From the NCBI GenBank assembly GCA_037442845.1, contig JBBIPL010000002.1, positions 13,515 through 77,514 of the forward strand: a DNA stretch of 64,000 nt. The letters are read 5' to 3'. Every line of letters starts with the position of its first letter. The first letter of the stretch is position 1. Positions 1 through 8,581 of this stretch are shown one piece after another. The notes under the pieces were generated by a model. That model did not search any database. It was given only the letters and a program-made list of their open reading frames with translations, and was not told the DNA's origin. The translations under genes were made by a program, and so were the position numbers. Source of the stretch: PFJX01 sp037442845 (GTDB lineage Bacteria; Pseudomonadota; Gammaproteobacteria; Burkholderiales; Thiobacillaceae).

Positions 1-404
<404 letters not shown>

Positions 405-420
405 TGCCCCCCTCTCCCTT

Positions 421-492
421 GGATGCGGGTCGGGATCAGGGAAAGCCCGCATCCGTTAACGTGAGAGTCGCTGACGCGACTTTCACGTTAAC
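421..492. repeat. Two adjacent perfect or near-perfect hairpins
   Basis: Hairpin one pairs GGATGCGGG (421-429) with CCCGCATCC (446-454), a perfect 9 bp stem with a 16-base loop. Hairpin two begins at the very next base: a 17-base arm at 455-471 pairs with 476-492 around the loop TGAC, with one position that becomes a G-U pair in RNA. No T run follows either strand, so they are not ordinary terminators. They could cap the ahcY transcript or be a small palindromic repeat element. Confidence 0.7.
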
Positions 493-674
493 ATCGAACA
501 CGATACCTTCCACGGTGAATGGAATTACCGTATCCGACCAAAGATCGAGTAATTGCTCATGACTGCCCATCAGAGCGCTCAGGCGAGGAGTTTTGCAAGA
601 GGCTCGATGGAGTTGCCTGCGGGGTGTTGCCTTGGTAGAGATGCGCTAAACAACATGTGCGGGTAGGCCGCATG

Positions 675-730
675 ACTCCGCGTGCTTCCTCACCACTCCG
701 CAGGCGTTATTGAGGAAGGTTCGACGGAGT
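675..730. repeat. Long-armed hairpin before miaB
   Basis: CTTCCTCA (685-692) pairs with TGAGGAAG (711-718), and the flanking ACTCCG (675-680) pairs with CGGAGT (725-730), giving a two-part stem. It ends 47 bases before the miaB start codon, so it may lie in the miaB leader. It could instead be the remains of a repeat element. Confidence 0.5.
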
Positions 731-777
731 GCTAGGCTCCACCACCACCTCCTCCCCCCCCTCGGCAATTCCCGCGC

Positions 778-2121
778 ATGGCCCGCAAAGTCTTCATCCG
801 CACCTTCGGTTGCCAGATGAACGAGTACGACTCCGACAAGATGGCCGATGTGCTGGCCGCCGGGGAAGGCTTTGAGCGGACAGACCGCCCTGAGGAGGCC
901 GATGTCATCCTCTTCAACACCTGCTCGGTGCGGGAAAAGGCCCAGGAAAAGGTGTTCACCGACTTAGGGCTGGTGCGCCACCTCAAGCAGAAGAATCCGG
1001 ACCTGCTCATCGGCGTGGGCGGTTGCGTCGCCAGCCAGGAGGGCGCCGCCATCGTGCGGCGCGCGCCCTACGTCGATCTCGTCTTCGGCCCGCAAACCCT
1101 GCACCGCCTGCCGCGCATGATGGCGCGCAGGCGGAGTACCGGGCGTCCCCAGGTGGACATCGAATTCCCCGAGATCGAGAAGTTCGACCACCTGCCGCCC
1201 GCCCGCGTCGAAGGCCCCACCGCCTTCGTCTCGGTGATGGAAGGCTGCTCCAAGTACTGTACCTTCTGCGTGGTGCCCTATACCCGCGGCGAGGAGGTGT
1301 CGCGTCCCCTCGCCGACGTGCTGGCGGAAGTGGCGCATCTCGCCGCGGCAGGGGTGCGCGAGGTGACCCTGCTGGGCCAGAACGTGAACGCCTACCGCGG
1401 CGCCATGGAGGGGGCGGCGCAGACGGGTGAACTCGCCGATTTCGCGCTGCTGCTGGAGCTGGTGCATGCGATTCCCGGCATCGAGCGCATCCGCTTCACC
1501 ACCTCGCACCCCCGCGAATTCACGCCTCGCCTGGTGGAGGCGTATGCCCGCCTGCCGAAGCTCGCGTCCTACCTGCACCTGCCGGTGCAGTCCGGCTCCG
1601 ACCGCATCCTCGCGGCCATGAAGCGGGGCTATACGGCGCTGGAATACAAGAGCCTGATCCGCCGCATCCAGGCGGCGCGGCCCGGTATCAGCATCGCCTC
1701 GGATTTCATCGTCGGCTTTCCCGGCGAGACCGAAGCGGACTTCGAGGCCACCCTGAAGCTCATCGCCGACGTCGGCTTCGACGCCTCCTTCAGCTTCGTC
1801 TACAGCGCCCGGCCCGGCACGCCGGCCGCCGCCCTGGCCGACGCTACCCCGCAGGACGAGAAGATGCGGCGTCTGTACCGGCTGCAGGATTTGATCAACG
1901 CCCAGGCTGCCGCCATCGGCGCGGCCATGGTGGGCTCGGTGCAGCGGGTGCTGGTGGAAGGGCCTTCGAAGAAAGATGCCAACGAACTGATGGGGCGCAC
2001 CGAGAACAACCGCATCGTCAATTTCCCCGCAGCCCCGCGCCTGATCGGACAGTTCGCCGAGGTCGCCATCACCCAGGCCAACCCGCATTCCCTGCGCGGC
2101 GAAGTGCTCATCGCCGCTTGA
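778..2121 (+). CDS. miaB: tRNA-2-methylthio-N6-dimethylallyladenosine synthase MiaB
   Basis: A radical-SAM methylthiotransferase that converts i6A37 to ms2i6A37 in tRNAs reading UNN codons. The N-terminal UPF0004 domain carries the auxiliary-cluster cysteines C12, C49 and C83. The radical-SAM motif GCSKYCTFC provides C157, C161 and C164. The last 65 or so residues form the TRAM RNA-binding domain. The length of 447 residues is normal. The stop codon lies one base before the start of phoL, so miaB, phoL, ybeY and corC form one transcription unit, a widely conserved order. Confidence 0.97.
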   Translation: MARKVFIRTFGCQMNEYDSDKMADVLAAGEGFERTDRPEEADVILFNTCSVREKAQEKVFTDLGLVRHLKQKNPDLLIGVGGCVASQEGAAIVRRAPYVDLVFGPQTLHRLPRMMARRRSTGRPQVDIEFPEIEKFDHLPPARVEGPTAFVSVMEGCSKYCTFCVVPYTRGEEVSRPLADVLAEVAHLAAAGVREVTLLGQNVNAYRGAMEGAAQTGELADFALLLELVHAIPGIERIRFTTSHPREFTPRLVEAYARLPKLASYLHLPVQSGSDRILAAMKRGYTALEYKSLIRRIQAARPGISIASDFIVGFPGETEADFEATLKLIADVGFDASFSFVYSARPGTPAAALADATPQDEKMRRLYRLQDLINAQAAAIGAAMVGSVQRVLVEGPSKKDANELMGRTENNRIVNFPAAPRLIGQFAEVAITQANPHSLRGEVLIAA

Positions 2122-2122
2122 G

Positions 2123-3079
2123 ATGAGCGAAACCGTCAGTTTCCACGATGCCGAGAACAGCCGCCTGGCCAACCTGTGCGGCGTGCTGGACGAGAACCTG
2201 CGCCAGATCGAGACGGCGCTGAACGTGAGCATCGCCCGCCGCGGCGAGGTGTTCCAGGTGGAGGGCGACAAGGCCGCCGAGGCGGCGCGCCTGCTCAAGG
2301 ACTTCTACCAGCGTGCGCGCAAGCCGCTGGACATCGACGATGTGCAGCTCGCCCTGGTGGAGGTCGCCCACAAGCCGCCGCCGGGCCAGGCGGGTTCTCC
2401 CGAAGAAGACAACATCCCGGTGCTGATGACCCGGCGTCCCGGCCTGCACGGCCGCACCGTCCGGCAGAACGCCTACATCCGCCAGATCCAGGAATACGAC
2501 ATCACCTTCGGCATCGGCCCGGCCGGCACCGGCAAGACCTACCTCGCCGTGGCGGGGGCGGTGGACGCCCTGGAACGCGACCTGGTCAAGCGCATCGTCC
2601 TGGTGCGCCCGGCGGTGGAGGCCGGCGAGCGCCTGGGCTTCCTGCCCGGCGACCTGGTGCAGAAGGTCGACCCCTACCTGCGCCCGCTCTACGACGCCCT
2701 CTGGGACCTGATGGGTTTCGACAAGGCCAACCGCGCCTTCGAGCGGCAGATGATCGAGGTAGCGCCGCTCGCCTTCATGCGCGGCCGCACCTTGAACCAC
2801 GCCTTCATCATCCTCGACGAGGCGCAGAACACCACGCCGGAGCAGATGAAGATGTTCCTCACCCGCATCGGTTTCGGCTCCCGCGCCGTGGTCACCGGCG
2901 ACGTCACCCAGATCGACCTGCAGCGCCACCAGAAGAGCGGCCTCATCGAGGCCAGAGAAGTGCTGAAGGAAGTGCGCGGCATCGCCTTCACCGAATTCCG
3001 CAACGACGACGTGGTGCGCCACCCGCTGGTGGCCCGCATCATCGATGCCTATGACGCCTATTCAAAGCGTGAGGACTGA
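2123..3079 (+). CDS. ybeZ: PhoH-like ATPase PhoL (YbeZ)
   Basis: A cytosolic PhoH-family nucleotide-binding protein that partners YbeY in ribosome and RNA quality control. The Walker A motif GPAGTGKT is at residues 132-139 and the Walker B segment is FIILDEAQNTT. The first 100 residues form the variable N-terminal part seen in the YbeZ branch. The 318-residue length is normal. It starts one base after miaB and ends three bases before ybeY, so translation is probably coupled. The exact RNA substrate cannot be inferred from sequence. Confidence 0.95.
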   Translation: MSETVSFHDAENSRLANLCGVLDENLRQIETALNVSIARRGEVFQVEGDKAAEAARLLKDFYQRARKPLDIDDVQLALVEVAHKPPPGQAGSPEEDNIPVLMTRRPGLHGRTVRQNAYIRQIQEYDITFGIGPAGTGKTYLAVAGAVDALERDLVKRIVLVRPAVEAGERLGFLPGDLVQKVDPYLRPLYDALWDLMGFDKANRAFERQMIEVAPLAFMRGRTLNHAFIILDEAQNTTPEQMKMFLTRIGFGSRAVVTGDVTQIDLQRHQKSGLIEAREVLKEVRGIAFTEFRNDDVVRHPLVARIIDAYDAYSKRED

Positions 3080-3082
3080 AGC

Positions 3083-3538
3083 GTGAGGCGTGCGGCGAAG
3101 CTCGGTTTGACCGTGCAGTTTGCCGTTGCCGACACAACCGGCCTGCCCGGCCGCGCCGACTTCCGCCGCTGGGCCAAAGCCGCCCTGCGGGGCGACGTGG
3201 CCGCCGCCCTGCGCATCGTCGAGGCCGAGGAGGGCCGGGCTCTGAACCGCGACTACCGGGGCAAGGACGCCGCCACCAACGTGCTTAGCTTCGAATACGG
3301 TGCGGACCCGGAAACCGGGGCGCTCACCGGCGACATCGTGCTGTGCGCGCCGGTGGTGGAGCAGGAGGCGGCGGCACAGGGCAAGCCCCTCGCCGCCCAT
3401 TACGCCCACCTTACGATCCATGGCATGCTGCATCTTCAGGGCTATGACCACGAGACCGGCAAGGCGGATGCGATCGCCATGGAAGCCGTGGAAAGCTTTA
3501 TCATGCGGACGTTGGGATTTCCCGACCCCTATCAATAA
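3083..3538 (+). CDS. ybeY: Endoribonuclease YbeY (16S rRNA 3'-end maturation)
   Basis: A zinc-dependent RNase for 16S rRNA processing and 70S quality control. The signature HGMLHLQGYDHE supplies three His ligands and is intact. NVLSFEYG is the usual family motif in the middle of the protein. I use the GTG at 3083, which gives 151 residues and sits three bases after phoL. It is translated within the miaB-phoL-ybeY-corC unit. Confidence 0.95.
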   Translation: MRRAAKLGLTVQFAVADTTGLPGRADFRRWAKAALRGDVAAALRIVEAEEGRALNRDYRGKDAATNVLSFEYGADPETGALTGDIVLCAPVVEQEAAAQGKPLAAHYAHLTIHGMLHLQGYDHETGKADAIAMEAVESFIMRTLGFPDPYQ

Positions 3539-3541
3539 CTT

Positions 3542-4381
3542 ATGAACGCCGACAGTAGTCCGCGACCGAGTCTGATCGAACGTCTCACCGCCTGGCTCTC
3601 GCGCGAGCCCGACAACCGCGAGGAGTTGCTCGAACTCCTCCACGCCGCCTACGCCAACAACCTGCTGGATGCCGACGCCCTGTCCATGATCGAGGGGGTC
3701 ATGCAGGTGTCCGAGATGCAGGCGCGCGAAATCATGATTCCCCGCGCCCAGATGGACGTGGTCGACATCAACGATCCGCCCGAGAAGTTGCTGCCCTACG
3801 TCATCGAAACCGCACACTCGCGCTTTCCCGCCGTAGATGGTGAGCGCGACCACGTGGTCGGCATCCTGCTGGCCAAGGATCTGCTGCGGTTTTGTAACGG
3901 CGAGGAGGTCAACCTGCGCGAGCAGTTGCGGCCGGCGGTGTTCATTCCCGAATGCAAGCGGCTGAACGTGCTGTTGCGCGATTTCCGCGCCTCGCGCAAC
4001 CACATTGCCATCGTCGTCGATGAATACGGCAGCGTCGCCGGTCTGGTCACCATCGAGGACGTGCTCGAGCAGATCGTCGGCGACATCGAGGACGAGTACG
4101 ACTTTGATGAGACCGAGGACAACATTCTGGCCGAGGCCGAGGGCGTGTTCCGCGTCAAGGCGCAGACGCAGATCGCTGATTTCAACCAGGTCCTGGGCGC
4201 GAGCTTCGCCGATGACGAGTTCGACACCGTCGGCGGCCTGGTCGCCAATGCCTTCGGGCGCCTGCCCAAGCGCGGCGAAAGCGTGGAGATTGGCGACTTC
4301 CGCTTCCTGGTGTTGCGCGCCGACAGCCGGCGACTGCACACCCTGAGCGTGAGCCGTCTGCCGCAGGCCAGCCTGTTGTGA
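3542..4381 (+). CDS. corC: CorC/YbeX family CBS-domain protein
   Basis: The soluble two-CBS-domain protein linked to magnesium/cobalt homeostasis and, as YbeX, to ribosome metabolism. The first CBS domain carries EIMIPRAQMDVVD and the second carries IVVDEYGSVAGLVTIEDVLEQIVGDI split over its conserved core. A CorC_HlyC transporter-associated domain ends the 279-residue chain. There is no DUF21 membrane part, as expected for CorC. Its stop codon overlaps the next start codon (TGATG). Confidence 0.95.
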   Translation: MNADSSPRPSLIERLTAWLSREPDNREELLELLHAAYANNLLDADALSMIEGVMQVSEMQAREIMIPRAQMDVVDINDPPEKLLPYVIETAHSRFPAVDGERDHVVGILLAKDLLRFCNGEEVNLREQLRPAVFIPECKRLNVLLRDFRASRNHIAIVVDEYGSVAGLVTIEDVLEQIVGDIEDEYDFDETEDNILAEAEGVFRVKAQTQIADFNQVLGASFADDEFDTVGGLVANAFGRLPKRGESVEIGDFRFLVLRADSRRLHTLSVSRLPQASLL

Positions 4382-4605
4382 TGGCCCTGGACCGACGCTG
4401 GAAACCGCTCCTGCTGTTTCTCCTCCTGCTGGTCTTGTTTCCCGCCATCGGCCGCGTCGCCGCCTGGCTGCGGGGCGAAGTCATGGCGTTTTGGGACTGG
4501 CTGGGGGTGCTCGCATTCCCATTGCTGGCCTGGTTGTGGCTCAGGCATTTCTCCATCCTGGGTTGCCGGGAAAGCTGCCTGCCGCCTGATCGGGAAGGAA
4601 AGTGA
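4381..4605 (+). CDS. Small hypothetical membrane protein
   Basis: A 74-residue protein with two hydrophobic helices, one near LLLFLLLLVLFPAIG and one near WLGVLAFPLLAWLW. It occupies the slot where lnt follows corC in many gammaproteobacteria but is far too short to be Lnt. The ATG at 4381 overlaps the corC stop; a GTG at 4378 is the alternative start. It is probably co-transcribed with corC. I recognise no family. Confidence 0.6.
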   Translation: MALDRRWKPLLLFLLLLVLFPAIGRVAAWLRGEVMAFWDWLGVLAFPLLAWLWLRHFSILGCRESCLPPDREGK

Positions 4606-4709
4606 ATGCTCACCTTGCCAGACCGCGCGCAGGCCGCTAACTTAGCGCCCACTTGTTTTCGCCGGAGGCCTCCCCATCTGCCTGCGGCTGCCATCTTCCT
4701 GGATTGACC

Positions 4710-5735
4710 ATGACCGCCTGGACCGATTTCCTCGCCTCTCGGGGCGCCCGTTTCGAACACGGCGGGGTTGCCGACTTCGGCGATCCCAAGGCTGAACTCG
4801 CCGCCGCCGCCAGCGGTGATGTGCTGGCCGATCTGTCGCATTTCGGCTTGATCGGTTTTTCCGGCGAGGACGCCGAGACCTTCCTGCACGGCCAGATCAC
4901 CAACGATCTGCGCGCCCTGTCCGACGGCAAGGCGATATTCGCCGGCTACCTTTCCGCGAAAGGCCGCATGCTGGCCAATTTCCTGGTCATGCGGCGGGCC
5001 GGCGAACTGCTGGTGATGCTGCCCGAATCCCTGCGCGAGGGCATCCAGAAACGCCTGTCCATGTTCATCCTGCGCAGCAAGGTGAAGGCGCGCGATGCGG
5101 GCGGGGAATGGGTGCGCCTGGGGCTGAACGGTCCCGCGTCCGGCGCACTGGTGGCGGAGGTCCTCGGCCGTGCCGCGCCCGTCGGCATCATGAGCATGGC
5201 CCAGTCCGAAACCGCTTTCGCGCTGTGCCTGGGCGATGCGCGTTATGACCTGTTCGTCGCCCCGCATCGGGCCGCCGCCGTCTGGGAGCAACTCGCCGCC
5301 CGCGCCCGGCCCGTGGGCGCCCCGGCATGGGACTGGCTGATGGTGCGGGCCGGTGTGCCGGTGGTGTTGCCGCCTACCCAGGACCACTTCGTACCGCAGA
5401 TGGCCAACATGGAAATCCTCGGCGGCATCAGCTTCAACAAGGGCTGCTACCCCGGCCAGGAAATCGTCGCCCGCAGCCAGTACCTGGGCAAGGTCAAGCG
5501 CCGCCTGTATCTGGCGCATCTGGATGCCGAGGCGCGGCCCGGCGACGAACTGTTCGCGCCCGAGCCCGCCGACCAGGCCGCCGGCCTCATCGCCAACGCC
5601 GCCCCCGCTCCCGGCGGCGGCTGGGATGTGCTGGCGGTGGCCCTGAGCCCCAGCGTGGAAGCTGGCGATATCCGCCTGAAGAGCCGGGATGGCGCCCGCC
5701 TCAGCTTCGCACCTCTGCCTTATCCCGTTGCCTGA
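4710..5735 (+). CDS. ygfZ: Folate-binding tRNA-modifying/iron-sulfur repair protein YgfZ
   Basis: A GcvT-like tetrahydrofolate-binding protein that supports iron-sulfur enzymes such as MiaB. The family signature KGCYPGQE, with its essential Cys, is intact within FNKGCYPGQEIVARSQ. I chose the ATG at 4710 (MTAWTDFL); the open frame runs further upstream, but residues encoded before it are not family-like. The length of 341 is normal. DUF4936 and slmA follow with overlap or near-overlap. Finding YgfZ close to MiaB is functionally sensible. Confidence 0.93.
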   Translation: MTAWTDFLASRGARFEHGGVADFGDPKAELAAAASGDVLADLSHFGLIGFSGEDAETFLHGQITNDLRALSDGKAIFAGYLSAKGRMLANFLVMRRAGELLVMLPESLREGIQKRLSMFILRSKVKARDAGGEWVRLGLNGPASGALVAEVLGRAAPVGIMSMAQSETAFALCLGDARYDLFVAPHRAAAVWEQLAARARPVGAPAWDWLMVRAGVPVVLPPTQDHFVPQMANMEILGGISFNKGCYPGQEIVARSQYLGKVKRRLYLAHLDAEARPGDELFAPEPADQAAGLIANAAPAPGGGWDVLAVALSPSVEAGDIRLKSRDGARLSFAPLPYPVA

Positions 5736-6042
5736 GCGCCGCGACTATTACGTCTGGTACCGGGTCGCCAGAACCGACCGGGACACGGAAACCGCCGTGC
5801 GCGGCATGATGGCGCGTTTGGCCTGCCGCTCCGGCATCACCGGCGTCCTCAGCAGGAAGGCGGACGAGCCGCGCCTGTGGATGGAGGTCTATGCGGGCGT
5901 CACCGACGCCGCGGCCTTCGAGCGGCGGCTTGCCCAGGTTGTCGACGAATTCGACGTGGAAATGTTTCTCGACGGTCCGCGCCGTACCGAGTGCTTCCTC
6001 GCCGATGCGCCCGTTCTCGCCGCTTGCGCGGCCGCATCCTGA
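5689..6042 (+). CDS. DUF4936 family protein
   Basis: A small cytosolic protein of unknown function, commonly found between ygfZ and slmA-type genes in betaproteobacteria. The core begins at RRDYYVWYRV, the usual first strand of the family, and contains LWMEVYAGV. The ATG at 5689 would overlap ygfZ by 47 bases. A TTG at 5728 (overlap 8 bases) fits family length better, so the start is uncertain. It is very likely co-translated with ygfZ. Confidence 0.75.
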   Translation: MAPASASHLCLIPLPERRDYYVWYRVARTDRDTETAVRGMMARLACRSGITGVLSRKADEPRLWMEVYAGVTDAAAFERRLAQVVDEFDVEMFLDGPRRTECFLADAPVLAACAAAS

Positions 6043-6049
6043 ACTGCCC

Positions 6050-6640
6050 ATGCGCAAACCCGGCGAACGCAAAATCCAGATCCTGCAAACTTTGGCGGGC
6101 ATGCTGGAGACGCCGCAGGCGGAAAAGATCACCACGGCGGCGCTCGCCGCCCGCGTCGAGGTCTCGGAAGCGGCGCTCTACCGCCACTTCGCCAGCAAGG
6201 CGCAGATGTACGAGGGCCTCATCGAGTTCATCGAACAGACCCTGTTCGGGCTCATCAACCGCATCCTCGCCGAGGAGCCGCGCGGCCTCGTGCAGGCGCA
6301 GGCCATGCTCCAACTCCTACTCGGCTTCGCCGAGAAGAACCGCGGCATGACGCGCGTGCTCATCGGCGAGGCGCTGGTGAACGAGCACGAACGCCTGCAG
6401 GCGCGCGTCAACCAGTTGCTGGAACGGGTGGAAGCCAGTCTCAAGCAATCGCTGCGCATCGCCGCCAGCCAGGGCGAGGTCGCCTCCGCGCTGGAGCCGG
6501 CGGCGGCCGCGAATCTCCTGCTGTGCTGGGTGCTGGGGCGCTGGCAGCTGTTCGTGAAAAGCGGTTTCCGGCAACCGCCGATGCAGCGCTGGGACAGCCA
6601 ATGGGCGCTGTTGCGGCAGGGGCTGAGCGCGGCCGCCTGA
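6050..6640 (+). CDS. slmA: Nucleoid occlusion factor SlmA (TetR-like)
   Basis: A TetR-fold DNA-binding protein that blocks FtsZ ring assembly over the nucleoid. The helix-turn-helix is TTAALAARVEVSEAALYRHF at about residues 25-45, followed by the all-helical ligand/FtsZ-binding part. The ATG at 6050 (MRKPGERK) gives 196 residues, matching SlmA; the upstream open frame is only the DUF4936 gene read in another phase. It lies seven bases after DUF4936. Confidence 0.9.
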   Translation: MRKPGERKIQILQTLAGMLETPQAEKITTAALAARVEVSEAALYRHFASKAQMYEGLIEFIEQTLFGLINRILAEEPRGLVQAQAMLQLLLGFAEKNRGMTRVLIGEALVNEHERLQARVNQLLERVEASLKQSLRIAASQGEVASALEPAAAANLLLCWVLGRWQLFVKSGFRQPPMQRWDSQWALLRQGLSAAA

Positions 6641-6660
6641 CCCGGATTAGCTGTGCCCCC

Positions 6661-6718
6661 GGCTCGGGAAAACCACCCGAGCCGCCCCCCGTGGGGACCA
6701 AGCCGTTCTTGGGGCGGC
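6661..6718. terminator. Overlapping hairpins between convergent genes
   Basis: GGCTCGGG (6661-6668) pairs with CCCGAGCC (6676-6683) around a 7-base loop. GCCGCCCC (6681-6688) pairs with GGGGCGGC (6711-6718). The stems share three bases, so they are mutually exclusive folds. They sit 21 bases after slmA and 24 bases before the end of a gene on the other strand, the expected place for a two-way terminator, but neither strand has a clear T run. Confidence 0.5.
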
Positions 6719-6741
6719 CCGGCGAACGACTTGAGAACCGC

Positions 6742-7137
6742 CTACTTGTACTGCCGCCATTCGGCGGGGGTTTCGTCGTGATCGCCGTGCGGATGCTTGT
6801 TCCATGCCTCCATGTGGGCCTGGTAATTCTTCGTGCGATGCTCGGGCTTCACCATGTTTTCGCGCTGCACCCGCTCGCTGTAGTAAGCCAGGGAACGCCG
6901 GATGCGGATGAGCAGGGTGGATTCCAGATGGAAGCCCTGGTCGGAAAGAGCGGTCTCGATGTCCTGCAGGGTGTACTCGGCCACGCAATATTCGAGCAGC
7001 AGCGTGCGCGCGCCGGCGCGGTGGGCGGCGAGCCCGGGCAGTCCGCTGAGCAGGGCCAGGGCGCGCTCCACCTGGCCGGGCGGCGTGGGATGGAAGACGA
7101 TCTCGCGGCGCTTCTGGATGTCGCAGGGAGACGTCAT
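6742..7137 (-). CDS. Conserved hypothetical protein after ctpA
   Basis: A 131-residue soluble protein that I do not recognise. It has an N-terminal alternating strand/helix pattern resembling a small alpha/beta domain (REIVFHPTPPGQVERALALL) and a charged C-terminal tail with HPHGDHDETPAEW. It has no signal peptide and no Cys pair. It starts 11 bases after ctpA, so it belongs to the gpmI-envC-ctpA transcription unit. A His/Asp-rich tail could bind metal, but that is a guess. Confidence 0.7.
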   Translation of the reverse strand: MTSPCDIQKRREIVFHPTPPGQVERALALLSGLPGLAAHRAGARTLLLEYCVAEYTLQDIETALSDQGFHLESTLLIRIRRSLAYYSERVQRENMVKPEHRTKNYQAHMEAWNKHPHGDHDETPAEWRQYK

Positions 7138-7148
7138 GCCATCCCTCT

Positions 7149-8549
7149 CTAGTCCTTGCCCACTTTCAGCAAGGATAGTCCCTTCAGCAGGATGAGGGCC
7201 TGGTTGAACTGGTAGTCGTGCTTGCTCACCACCTCTCCCGGTTCCGGACGCGCGCCGCCATCCTTTTTCACACCAAGCTTGTCGGCCTTGTCTTCGGCGG
7301 GTTCGGCTGACGGCGTGTCGCCCTGGCCGTTGGACAGATGCTTGTCCAGATCGGCCTCGCGCACCTCCAGCTTGGCGCCGTCGGTGGGGGAGATGGTGGC
7401 TTCTTCCACGACGATGTCGGGAACGATGCCCTTGGCCTGGATGCTGCGGCCGTTCGGGGTGTAATAGCGCGCCGTGGTGAGCTTGACGGCGGTGCCGTTG
7501 TTGAGCGGCAGGATGGTCTGCACGGAGCCCTTGCCGAAGGTCTGCGTGCCCACCACCAGGGCGCGCCGGTGGTCCTGCAGGGCGCCGGCGACGATTTCCG
7601 AGGCGGAGGCGGAGCCGCCGTTGACCAGCACCACCACGGGCACGGTCTTGACCCAGGCCGGCAGGCTCTTGAGGTAATCGCTCTCGGTGGGGCGCAGGTA
7701 GTTCTCGCGGTTGTTGGTGAGGCGCATTTTTGCGTCCTCGGCGCGGCCGTCGGTGTAGACCACCAGTTCACCCGGCTTGAGGAAGGCGCCGGCCACTCCC
7801 ACGGCGGCATTCAGCAGGCCGCCCGGGTCGTTGCGCAGGTCGAGCACCAGACCCTTGAGGGCGGCGCCCTTGTTTTGTCCCTGCAACTCCTTCAGCGCCG
7901 AGACCAGGTTCTCGCCGGTATGCTCCTGGAACTGGGAGATGCGCACATAGCCGAAATCGGGTTCCACCAGCTTGTGCCGCACGCTCTTGATCTTGATGAT
8001 CGCGCGCGTCAGGGTGATGGTCAGGGGCTTGGCCTCGCCCTTGCGCACCACGGTCAGCGTGATGTCGGTGCCGGGCTTGCCGCGCATCTTCTTGACCGCG
8101 TCGCCCAGGGTCAGGCCCTTCACCGGCGTATCGTCGAGCTTGATGACGAGGTCGCCGCTCTTGATGCCGGCGCGGAAAGCGGGCGTGTCGTCGATGGGCG
8201 CCACCACCTTGACGAAGCCGTCCTCCATGCTGACTTCGATGCCCAGTCCGCCGAACTCGCCCTGGGTACCGACCTGGAGTTCCTTGAAGGCCTCGCTGTC
8301 CAGGTAGGCGGAATGGGGGTCCAGACCCGAGAGCATGCCGTTGATGGCCTCGGTGATGAGCTTCTTGTCCTCCACCGGCTCGACATAGTCGCTCTTGATC
8401 TTGCCGAAGATCTCGCTGAAGGCGCGCAGATCCTCGATGGGCAGCGGCTGCGGTTCGCGGTTGGCGACCGCCGAATAGTTCAGGGTCAGCCCGGCGCCCA
8501 GCAGGATGCCGACAGCGACCAGTCCGATTTGTTTGAATTTGCTTGTCAT
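7149..8549 (-). CDS. ctpA: Carboxy-terminal processing protease CtpA (S41)
   Basis: A periplasmic Ser/Lys-dyad protease that cleaves C-terminal tails of envelope proteins. A membrane anchor or signal (IGLVAVGILLGAGLTLNY) is followed by a PDZ domain (GGLGIEVSMEDG) and the S41 core. NGGSASASE carries the nucleophile Ser315 and TFGKGSVQ carries Lys340, with the 25-residue spacing known from Prc. I chose the ATG at 8549; an upstream in-frame start at 8585 would add 12 residues and overlap envC. It follows envC by 32 bases. Confidence 0.93.
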   Translation of the reverse strand: MTSKFKQIGLVAVGILLGAGLTLNYSAVANREPQPLPIEDLRAFSEIFGKIKSDYVEPVEDKKLITEAINGMLSGLDPHSAYLDSEAFKELQVGTQGEFGGLGIEVSMEDGFVKVVAPIDDTPAFRAGIKSGDLVIKLDDTPVKGLTLGDAVKKMRGKPGTDITLTVVRKGEAKPLTITLTRAIIKIKSVRHKLVEPDFGYVRISQFQEHTGENLVSALKELQGQNKGAALKGLVLDLRNDPGGLLNAAVGVAGAFLKPGELVVYTDGRAEDAKMRLTNNRENYLRPTESDYLKSLPAWVKTVPVVVLVNGGSASASEIVAGALQDHRRALVVGTQTFGKGSVQTILPLNNGTAVKLTTARYYTPNGRSIQAKGIVPDIVVEEATISPTDGAKLEVREADLDKHLSNGQGDTPSAEPAEDKADKLGVKKDGGARPEPGEVVSKHDYQFNQALILLKGLSLLKVGKD

Positions 8550-8581
8550 ACCGCCTCTAGATGCCGCGGATCGCTCCGAGT

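Larger units (their letters stand above)
405..777. other. Intergenic gap with several inverted repeats
   Basis: These 373 bases between ahcY and miaB contain no credible gene. They hold a back-to-back pair of hairpins (421-454 and 455-492), a long-armed hairpin just before miaB (675-730), and a 16-base string at 590-605 that recurs at 25511-25526. Short forward frames here lack coding-like codon use. The stretch looks like repeat or insertion-element debris plus the miaB leader. Confidence 0.6.

Noticed and set aside
455..492. 17 bp inverted repeat as an integron attC site
   Set aside because: The GTTAAC ends do not fit the RYYYAAC and GTTRRRY core sites, the loop is only four bases and no cassette genes follow.
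4378..4605. Small gene after corC as lnt
   Set aside because: It is only about 75 residues and has no nitrilase domain.
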